Of a DNA stretch of 13,845 bases, positions 6,086 through 11,260 are shown one piece after another. The notes under the pieces were generated by a model. That model ran no database searches and was not told where the DNA came from. It worked only from the letters and a program-made list of their open reading frames with translations. How positions within the stretch are numbered: position 1 is the stretch's first letter; every line of letters begins with the position of its first letter. The stretch is from Eubacterium sp. (GTDB taxonomy: Bacteria; Bacillota_A; Clostridia; Lachnospirales; Lachnospiraceae). The stretch lies in contig JAFVEX010000164.1 of NCBI GenBank assembly GCA_017475785.1, positions 1 through 13,845 of the forward strand. The letters are read 5' to 3'. The translations under genes were made by a program, and so were the position numbers.

Positions 6086-6491
6086 GAAGACCCTTGCCAA
6101 GCTGCTCAATTATAAGCGTCCCAGAGGCACCACTGTTAGCGGCAATTATACTGCAACGGTAACTTTCCGCCGGACAGACAATATTGTAACGGCATACTCT
6201 GCCGGACCAACTGCGATACCGTTATCAAAATATTTACCCTATGTCAACATACCAAGCGGATACAGACCGATTGCGTCGATCAGACAAACATCGGTTGAAC
6301 CAGCTGGAAGCAGTGGAACTATACAGGGTGTATTCAGGTTTACCGCTTATGAAAACGGCAGCACGGCTAAAGATGCGAATAATAACCCGCTTGCTAATAA
6401 AATTAGTGTCTACCACTATAACGGAAGTGCAACCGGACAGCATAACGTTGGAATGCAAATGACATGGATCACAAATGATCCGCTTCCATAA
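6072..6491 (+). CDS. Small tail-tip protein B, N-terminal paralogue of protein A
   Basis: A 139-residue protein with AAGGAGG at 6058-6064. It opens MLNIKKTLAKLLNYK, matching protein A in 9 of the first 12 residues or so, and then diverges into a different beta-rich body (NYTATVTFRRTDNIVTAYSAG, YRPIASIRQTSVEPAG, GVFRFTAYENG). The shared start looks like a common anchor to the virion with exchangeable distal domains, suggesting receptor-binding or tail-decoration variants. I do not recognise a named family. The as-read frame of protein A overlaps its first 14 bases; the corrected frame does not. It ends where the ribosome site of the next gene begins. Confidence 0.75.
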   Translation: MLNIKKTLAKLLNYKRPRGTTVSGNYTATVTFRRTDNIVTAYSAGPTAIPLSKYLPYVNIPSGYRPIASIRQTSVEPAGSSGTIQGVFRFTAYENGSTAKDANNNPLANKISVYHYNGSATGQHNVGMQMTWITNDPLP

Positions 6492-6501
6492 AGGAGGAAC
6501 C

Positions 6502-7152
6502 ATGGCCATACTTATAATCAATAACCAGGAAATCACTGTTGAGGATCGATCTTCGGCAGAAAGCATATACGTTGTCCTGCATGATCAGGATGAGCTGCTG
6601 CCGCTCTGGCGGGAGTTCAACGATAATTCGATCATGAACTACGAACTGCGGACAGGGCAGGGTGAACCAATTGCAGGCAGTGGGGCGGAGCTTACGGGCT
6701 TCGTCCTGTTTTATAATCCGGATAGCAGCATGACCGTGCGGTTTGACATCCGCCAGAAGTCAGAGGCCGAGGAACTGCAGGAGACACTTGGCCTGATCGG
6801 GGAATCCGTGAAGCTGACAGTTCCGTCGTGGGATCCGGACGGCCATGAGTACAGCGCTGGTACTATGTTCAGCCGGGATGGCATGGTCTATGTTGTTATT
6901 CAGGGGCACAGATCACAGGCCGATTGGACACCGGAGTCAACACCGGCACTGTACAGGCAAATCTACGCGATCAAGTCCGAAGATGGCGGCGAGGCCATTG
7001 TGGACGAATATCCTGACTGGATACAGCCGGCAGGGGCGCATGATGCCTATTCCGAGGGTGACAAGGTAACGCATAACGATAAGCACTGGGTTTCCGGCAC
7101 GGATAACAATGTCTGGGAGCCGGGTGTTTATGGTTGGAATGAAACAGAATGA
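6502..7152 (+). CDS. Phage protein with two CBM5/12-like carbohydrate-binding modules
   Basis: A 216-residue protein starting after AAGGAGG (6491-6497). Residues 1-100 form an N-terminal region of a type found in clostridial phages (VEDRSSAESIYVVL, MTVRFDIRQKSEAEELQE), ending in a short helix. Residues about 108-152 (VPSWDPDGHEYSAG, MVYVVIQGHR, WTPESTPALY) and about 170-214 (YPDWIQPAGAHDAYSEGDKV, KHWVSGTDNNVWEPG) each have the aromatic pattern of chitin-binding type 3/CBM5-12 modules: W, Y-GD-V, W and W-P. Expected to bind cell-wall or capsule glycans at the tail tip. It overlaps nothing. The holin begins 14 bases after its stop. The modules are seen clearly; glycan specificity is unknown. 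Confidence 0.83.
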   Translation: MAILIINNQEITVEDRSSAESIYVVLHDQDELLPLWREFNDNSIMNYELRTGQGEPIAGSGAELTGFVLFYNPDSSMTVRFDIRQKSEAEELQETLGLIGESVKLTVPSWDPDGHEYSAGTMFSRDGMVYVVIQGHRSQADWTPESTPALYRQIYAIKSEDGGEAIVDEYPDWIQPAGAHDAYSEGDKVTHNDKHWVSGTDNNVWEPGVYGWNETE

Positions 7153-7166
7153 CAAGGAGGGACACA

Positions 7167-7646
7167 ATGTTCGATATCTTCAAAACAATCCATTTCGCCA
7201 GCCTGACCTGGCTTCTGATCCTGCCGATGGCCATGATGGCGATCGATATCCTGACCGGCCTGATCAACGCCTGGAAGCAGAAGGATTTCCAGAGCGCGCT
7301 GATGCGCTCGGGTCTGGCCAAGAAGGCCGGAGAGATCCTGATCCTCGTGGTCGGGATTCTTTTCACGTACGGAATGGGGCTGCCGTCATACATACTGAAA
7401 CTTATCAGCCTTTACATTATTCTCATGGAGCTGATGTCTGTTATTGAGAACCTGGACAAGCTGGGCGCGCCATTGCCAAAATTTGTAAAAGACGTGATCA
7501 ACAATGTCGGGACCAGCGTGCAGAATGATGATTACCAGTCGCTGGTCAGGGAGTTAAAGAGGCTTGAGCTGGCTCTCGCGCAGGCAGACGCAGCGGAATC
7601 AAAGAAACCGCCTTCCGGATACCTGGATGATGACGATAGAAAGTAA
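7167..7646 (+). CDS. Phage holin (phi29/Cph1-type, Phage_holin_4 family)
   Basis: A 159-residue membrane protein. The start at 7167 has AAGGAGGG (7154-7161) five bases upstream; an in-frame ATG at 7149 overlaps the preceding stop (ATGA) and is less likely. Hydrophobic segments are visible at about residues 13-32 (WLLILPMAMMAIDILTGLIN), 58-75 (GEILILVVGILFTYGMG) and 78-95. The DILTG and KAGEILILVV patterns are typical of the toxin-secretion/phage-lysis holin family. The charged C-terminus (ELKRLELALAQADA) is cytoplasmic in this family. Placed directly before the endolysin, it should open the membrane at lysis time. Confidence 0.88.
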   Translation: MFDIFKTIHFASLTWLLILPMAMMAIDILTGLINAWKQKDFQSALMRSGLAKKAGEILILVVGILFTYGMGLPSYILKLISLYIILMELMSVIENLDKLGAPLPKFVKDVINNVGTSVQNDDYQSLVRELKRLELALAQADAAESKKPPSGYLDDDDRK

Positions 7647-7670
7647 TTACAAAAGGAACAATGTGACGCT

Positions 7671-7688
7671 GCCCGGCTCCGGCCGGGC
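7671..7688 (+). promoter_or_regulatory. GC hairpin between holin and endolysin
   Basis: A perfect stem, GCCCGGC / GCCGGGC with TCCG tetraloop, 25 bases before the endolysin start. No run of T follows, so it is not a clear terminator. It may tune endolysin expression or mRNA processing. Confidence 0.5.
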
Positions 7689-7713
7689 TCGTACTGTTTA
7701 TGGAGGGATGATC

Positions 7714-9084
7714 ATGACGAATCAGGAATTCATTCAGGAGATAGCGCCCCTGGTGCAGAAGTATACAAAGAAATACGGCTACGGCGTCCCCTCGGCGATC
7801 ATTGCGCAGGCGTGTCTGGAATCGGCGTACGGGACATCCACCAAGGCAAAGCATCATAACTATTTCGGGCTGAAGTACCGGCCAAACCGCGTTAGCTGCA
7901 GCTCTGGGATCTTCCGGGATGGATCACAGGAACAGATGAAAGACGGGAAGTACGTCAAAATAGTAGACTGGTGGTTTGGGTTTGACTCTATGGAGGATGG
8001 CGTCGAAGGATATCTGCAGTTCATCGGGATCGATTATTACGCGCAGGCCAGAAAAGCGGCGGATCCTCAGACATACCTGCAGGCGCTTAAAGACGCCGGT
8101 TATGCCACCAGCAGGGATTACGTGGCGGACAACATGGCCGTGATCAGGAGATGGAACCTGACGAAGTATGACGGCGCTGAGCCCGTGGACGGCAAGAGCG
8201 GACCGGGAACCTCGGCAGCGACCGGATCCACGGCGGAGTCAGGAAAGTCTGGATCCGCGTCAGCGTCAGGAGCGCCAGAAACGTCCGGAGCCGCCGGAAA
8301 GGTGTCTGCGCCGGTGATAAAGCGGTATTTATCAGATTACAACCATGAGAGCCGCGCAGGCGTGGGAATCAATTATATCGTGCTGCATTATACCGGCAAC
8401 AAGACAGACACGGCCAAAGCAAACGCAAATTACTTTGCGGGAGGAAACCGCGGGGCTTCTGCGCATTACTTCGTGGATGAGACATCGATCTACCAGTCTG
8501 TGGACGATTCCAGGGCCGCGTGGCACTGCGGGAAGAACTACGGGTCGAACAACCTGTTCGGCAAGTGCACGAATAAGAACAGCATCGGGATCGAGATGTG
8601 CAGCCATAATGGCGTGATCAAAGAGGAAACAATTGCCAATGCCGTGGCATTGACCAGGTATCTGATGAGCATGTATAATGTTCCTGTTGACAGGGTCGTG
8701 AGGCACTATGACGTGTGCAGCAAAAACTGCCCGGGCTGGTCAGGCTGGCTCCCGCCGGCAGAGACGAAATGGGCGGCGTTCAGGAAGCAGCTCTCTGGGT
8801 CTGCGGCGCCGTCAGCCGCGCAGGCATCAGCAGACAAATCCGGATCCGGCACGACAGCCACCGCAGGGAAAAGCCCGGAAGCTCCTTTCCTTGTTCAAGT
8901 TACGATCAATGACCTGAATATCCGGAAGGGTCCGGGAACGAACTATGGGAAGACTGGAAAGTATACCGGAAAAGGCAGGTTCACAATTGTACAGCTGAGT
9001 GCAGACAAGAAATGGGGCAAGCTGAAGAGCGGTGCAGGGTGGATTTACCTGGCGGAAGAGAAGTGGGTGAAGAAACTGGGTTAA
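7714..9084 (+). CDS. Endolysin: glucosaminidase + N-acetylmuramoyl-L-alanine amidase + SH3
   Basis: A bifunctional 456-residue peptidoglycan hydrolase. GGAGG at 7702-7706 is 7 bases before the ATG at 7714, whereas the ATG at 7708 abuts it. Residues about 5-150 are a beta-N-acetylglucosaminidase domain (PF01832 type) with likely catalytic Glu36 in QACLESAYGTS and NYFGLKY. A Ser/Gly/Ala-rich linker covers about 160-205. Residues about 215-355 are an amidase_2 domain: His225 (LHYT), His331 (RHYD) and Cys339 (NCPG) match the zinc ligands of the T7 lysozyme/PGRP fold, and AWHCG lies at 269-273. A second linker precedes a C-terminal SH3 wall-binding domain (about 394-456, LNIRKGPGTNYG). It lacks a signal peptide, consistent with release through the holin. 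Confidence 0.93.
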   Translation: MTNQEFIQEIAPLVQKYTKKYGYGVPSAIIAQACLESAYGTSTKAKHHNYFGLKYRPNRVSCSSGIFRDGSQEQMKDGKYVKIVDWWFGFDSMEDGVEGYLQFIGIDYYAQARKAADPQTYLQALKDAGYATSRDYVADNMAVIRRWNLTKYDGAEPVDGKSGPGTSAATGSTAESGKSGSASASGAPETSGAAGKVSAPVIKRYLSDYNHESRAGVGINYIVLHYTGNKTDTAKANANYFAGGNRGASAHYFVDETSIYQSVDDSRAAWHCGKNYGSNNLFGKCTNKNSIGIEMCSHNGVIKEETIANAVALTRYLMSMYNVPVDRVVRHYDVCSKNCPGWSGWLPPAETKWAAFRKQLSGSAAPSAAQASADKSGSGTTATAGKSPEAPFLVQVTINDLNIRKGPGTNYGKTGKYTGKGRFTIVQLSADKKWGKLKSGAGWIYLAEEKWVKKLG

Positions 9085-9086
9085 GA

Positions 9087-9116
9087 TAGTTCAAGATAGC
9101 GCAAGGTTAGTTCAAG
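9087..9116 (+). repeat. Paired short direct repeats after the endolysin
   Basis: TAGTTCAAG occurs at 9087-9095 and 9108-9116, and AAGATAG at 9083-9089 and 9093-9099. They are short and could be chance, but lie beside the 12-bp tandem repeats and could belong to the same protein-binding region. Confidence 0.4.
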
Positions 9117-9143
9117 GGGCATCCTCCAGGGTGCCTCTTTTTT
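9115..9143 (+). terminator. Rho-independent terminator of the lysis cassette
   Basis: A 10-bp stem with two G.U pairs (AGGGGCATCC, loop TCCA, GGGTGCCTCT) runs directly into six T. It ends the late phage transcript 30 bases after the endolysin stop. Confidence 0.85.
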
Positions 9144-9186
9144 CATGTCAACTTTCGTGTCAACTTTCGTGTCAACTCGTGACAAC
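9141..9186 (+). repeat. 12-bp tandem repeats, candidate integrase arm-type sites
   Basis: Three 12-bp units (TTTCATGTCAAC, then TTTCGTGTCAAC twice) and a fourth shortened one (TCGTGACAAC). They are non-coding, lie between the phage lysis terminator and the tRNA, and are spaced about one helical turn. This fits arm-type binding sites of a tyrosine integrase in attR; the role is inferred. Confidence 0.75.
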
Positions 9187-9203
9187 TATTTATGGTTTTT
9201 TGT

Positions 9204-9217
9204 GGCAGGATCCTGCC
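9204..9217. repeat. 14-bp perfect palindrome
   Basis: GGCAGGATCCTGCC is fully self-complementary with no spacer and lies just inside the presumed prophage end. It could bind a dimeric factor or belong to the recombination region. Confidence 0.6.
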
Positions 9218-9255
9218 AATGGCGCGCAACATCAAGCGCCCAAAAACCGCATAAA

Positions 9256-9298
9256 ATCAATAAAAATCGGGAGATTCGCGTTATTATTGAATCTCCCG
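9256..9298 (-). terminator. Terminator of tRNA-Gln
   Basis: Read on the minus strand, CGGGAGATTC, an 11-base loop and GAATCTCCCG form a perfect 10-bp stem followed by ATTTTTA and further T. It lies 6 bases past the tRNA 3' end. Confidence 0.85.
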
Positions 9299-9304
9299 AA
9301 AAAG

Positions 9305-9376
9305 CAGGGCTACAAGGATTCGAACCTTGAAATGACGGAGTCAGAGTCCGTTGCCTTACCATTTGGCGATAGCCCT
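9305..9376 (-). tRNA. tRNA-Gln (anticodon CUG)
   Basis: A full 72-nt cloverleaf on the minus strand: acceptor AGGGCTA/TAGCCCT with discriminator G, D arm GCC-GGC, anticodon stem ACGGA/TCCGT with loop CTCTGAC (anticodon CTG at 9342-9344), variable CATTT, and T arm CAAGG/CCTTG with TTCGAAT. CCA is not encoded. It reads CAG codons. Its 3' end points at the prophage and it appears intact. Confidence 0.95.
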
Positions 9377-9396
9377 TTATCTGTACAACATGGATG

Positions 9397-9425
9397 ATTA
9401 TATACGATGTGATTTTAAAATGCAA
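9397..9425 (-). promoter_or_regulatory. Promoter of tRNA-Gln
   Basis: On the minus strand TTGCAT (9425-9420) and TATAAT (9402-9397) are spaced by 17 bp. Start near 9390 leaves a short leader before the tRNA. Confidence 0.75.
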
Positions 9426-9443
9426 GCGATTTCTTTGATTTAA

Positions 9444-9472
9444 TTGTTTTTTTTTATGGCAGATGATATACT
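9444..9472 (+). promoter_or_regulatory. Promoter of the thioesterase gene
   Basis: TTGTTT (9444-9449), a T-rich 17-bp spacer and TATACT (9467-9472). It is divergent from the tRNA promoter and gives a leader of about 75 nt; no known riboswitch or T-box motif is seen in it. Confidence 0.7.
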
Positions 9473-9552
9473 CTCAGCATGCTGCTTTTGTAAGAACGAC
9501 ACTCTGGCCGAGAGGCAGACAGAGGGTGCTTTCTTAGGGAGAATGACGAAAT

Positions 9553-10275
9553 ATGATTTACGAATTTGAGAGCCGGATCCGTTTCAGTGAGGTCGATGAA
9601 AACGGATACCTGTCCCTTCCTGCGCTGATGAATTATCTGCAGGATTGCGCGACGTTCCACGGAGAAGAGACGGGTGTCGGGCTGGACTGGATCGCGGAGC
9701 ACAGACAGACCTGGGTGCTTGCGTCGCTTCGGCTGCACGTGTTCCGTTACCCGAAATATGCCGAAACGATCCGTGTCTCTACGTGGGCGCACGGGTTCCG
9801 CGGATTTCTGGGATACCGGGATTTTGCCGCGGACACCCCTTCCGGAGAGATTATCGCGCGCGGCAAATCGGACTGGGTTTTTATGGATATGCAGGCAAAC
9901 AAGCCGATGAATGTGCCGCCGGAGCAGACAAATGCCTATGGAATCGAGGCTGACAAAGCTTTAAAGGATATCTACGGCAGGCGGAAGATACGTCTTTCGG
10001 ACTGCGGGGAGACGGGATCGCCGTTTGTTATTCACGAGAGTAATCTCGACACCAACCGCCACGTCAACAGCTGTCAGTACATCATGATGGCGCAGAATCT
10101 TCTGCCAGCCGGCTTTCCGGTCAATCATCTGCGCGCGGAATACAAGCGGCAGGCTTATCTGGGAGATGTGATCACGCCGGTTATCTATGAAGTGGATCAC
10201 GGGTACGCAGTCACACTCCTGAACAAGGACGGAGAGCCGTATTTTGTGGGAGAATTTACCGATGCGGTGATCTGA
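9553..10275 (+). CDS. Acyl-ACP thioesterase (FatA/FatB-like, PF01643 type)
   Basis: A 240-residue double-hotdog enzyme that releases free fatty acids from acyl carrier protein in the cytoplasm. The N-terminal hotdog has LMNYLQDCATFHGEETG and TWVLASLRLHVFRYP. The C-terminal hotdog has D166-T-N168-R-H170-V-N172, the conserved Asp/Asn-His active-site motif, followed by YIMMAQNLLP and EYKRQAYLGD. Its length is normal for bacterial members. The start at 9553 has AGGGAGA at 9536-9542, 10 bases away; the ATG at 9543 is in another frame. It is the first chromosomal protein gene after the prophage, with its own promoter. It may supply fatty acids or tune membrane lipid composition; the physiological role is inferred. 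Confidence 0.92.
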   Translation: MIYEFESRIRFSEVDENGYLSLPALMNYLQDCATFHGEETGVGLDWIAEHRQTWVLASLRLHVFRYPKYAETIRVSTWAHGFRGFLGYRDFAADTPSGEIIARGKSDWVFMDMQANKPMNVPPEQTNAYGIEADKALKDIYGRRKIRLSDCGETGSPFVIHESNLDTNRHVNSCQYIMMAQNLLPAGFPVNHLRAEYKRQAYLGDVITPVIYEVDHGYAVTLLNKDGEPYFVGEFTDAVI

Positions 10276-10369
10276 CATTCTGTGCGAGGAGGGAACGGAT
10301 AGTTTCTGGGATGCGGGAAGTGATTTTAACATGAATGAATGGCAGAACGAACAGAGAGGAAGTTCCAGG

Positions 10370-11212
10370 ATGGGTCTTGAACTGGGGAAAAAGCAGACAC
10401 TGCAGGTGATCAAAGAGGTGAAGTTCGGCGTGTACCTTGCCATGTCAGAGCAGGCGGAGCGGGAAGATCAGGTTCTGCTGCCGGCAAAGCAGGTGCCCGC
10501 AGGAACCAAAAAAGGGGACAGCCTTTCGGTGTTTTTGTATAAGGATTCTGATGACCGGCTGATCGCGACGACGGCACAGCCGCTGATTACGCTGCATGAA
10601 ACAGCACTCCTGACGGTCCGCCAGCTGACGAAAATCGGCGCGTTTCTTGACTGGGGACTGGAAAAAGATCTCCTGCTTCCGTTCCGGGAGCAGCGCGGGA
10701 ACGTGCGGCAGGGCGATCAGGTGCTTGTCGCGCTGTATGTAGATAAGAGCGGGCGCCTTTCCGCCACGATGAATGTCTATCCGTGGCTGAAAACACGCGC
10801 GCCTTACCAGATCGGTGACTCTGTGCAGGGGCGTGTCTATGAGATCAGCCGCAATTTTGGCGTGTTCATCGCCGTGGATGACCGGTACTCTGCGCTGATT
10901 CCGAAACGCGAGGCGCAGGGATCCTATGAGCCGGGCCAGGTGCTGAAGCTTCGCGTCACGGAAGTGCGGGAGGACGGCCGGCTCTGTGTGTCTGCCAGAC
11001 AAAAGGCCTGGCAGCAGATAGGCGGCGACGCGGAGCAGATTCTCGAAAAGCTGCGTGAAAGCGGCGGGACACTCCCGTTTGATGACAAGGCGCCGCCGGA
11101 GCGGATCAGTGATGTGTTCGGCATTTCCAAGGCGGCCTTCAAGCGTGCTGTAGGACATCTGCTCAAGGAAAATCTGATCCGGAAACGGGATGGGAGAATT
11201 GAACTGAAGTAA
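10370..11212 (+). CDS. cvfB: CvfB-family S1 RNA-binding protein
   Basis: A 280-residue cytoplasmic RNA-binding protein of the CvfB/YitL type, known in Staphylococcus as a regulator of virulence and RNA metabolism. Three S1-like OB folds followed by a winged-helix domain are visible: residues about 3-65 (QTLQVIKEVKFGVYLA), 70-130 (LLTVRQLTKIGAFLDWGLEKDLLLP), 145-210 (GDSVQGRVYEISRNFGVFIAV, LRVTEVREDGRL) and 220-280 (FDDKAPPERISDVFGISKAAFKRAVGHLLKE, IRKRDGRIEL). Starting at 10370 begins the first S1 fold as in other members and has GAGAGGA upstream; an in-frame ATG at 10331 lacks a ribosome site. The 94 bases before it hold no other gene that I can see. It precedes dnaE by 48 bases and may be cotranscribed with it. 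Confidence 0.9.
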   Translation: MGLELGKKQTLQVIKEVKFGVYLAMSEQAEREDQVLLPAKQVPAGTKKGDSLSVFLYKDSDDRLIATTAQPLITLHETALLTVRQLTKIGAFLDWGLEKDLLLPFREQRGNVRQGDQVLVALYVDKSGRLSATMNVYPWLKTRAPYQIGDSVQGRVYEISRNFGVFIAVDDRYSALIPKREAQGSYEPGQVLKLRVTEVREDGRLCVSARQKAWQQIGGDAEQILEKLRESGGTLPFDDKAPPERISDVFGISKAAFKRAVGHLLKENLIRKRDGRIELK

Positions 11213-11260
11213 ATTTGGAAAGAACCATGCGCAGCTTTCTTTAAAAAGGGAGATAATTCT

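Larger units (their letters stand above)
9145..9312. other. Presumed right prophage attachment region (attR)
   Basis: Everything up to about 9143 is phage, and from 9305 on is a bacterial tRNA followed by housekeeping genes. The tRNA 3' end faces the prophage, the usual target of tyrosine integrases. The exact core cannot be set without the other junction, which is outside the window. Confidence 0.55.

Noticed and set aside
9131..9397. Plus-strand open frame through the repeats and the tRNA
   Set aside because: The sequence GYKDSNLEMTESESVALPFGDSP is the usual false translation of an antisense tRNA; the first part comes from the tandem repeats.
9480..9552. T-box or other riboswitch before the thioesterase
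   Set aside because: The leader is only about 75 nt and lacks the conserved T-box sequence. The AGCATGCT palindrome and weak stems are not enough for a call.
10276..10369. Small gene between the thioesterase and cvfB
   Set aside because: There is a GAGGAGGG, but the ATG at 10313 leads to only seven codons; no plausible coding frame or RNA structure was seen.
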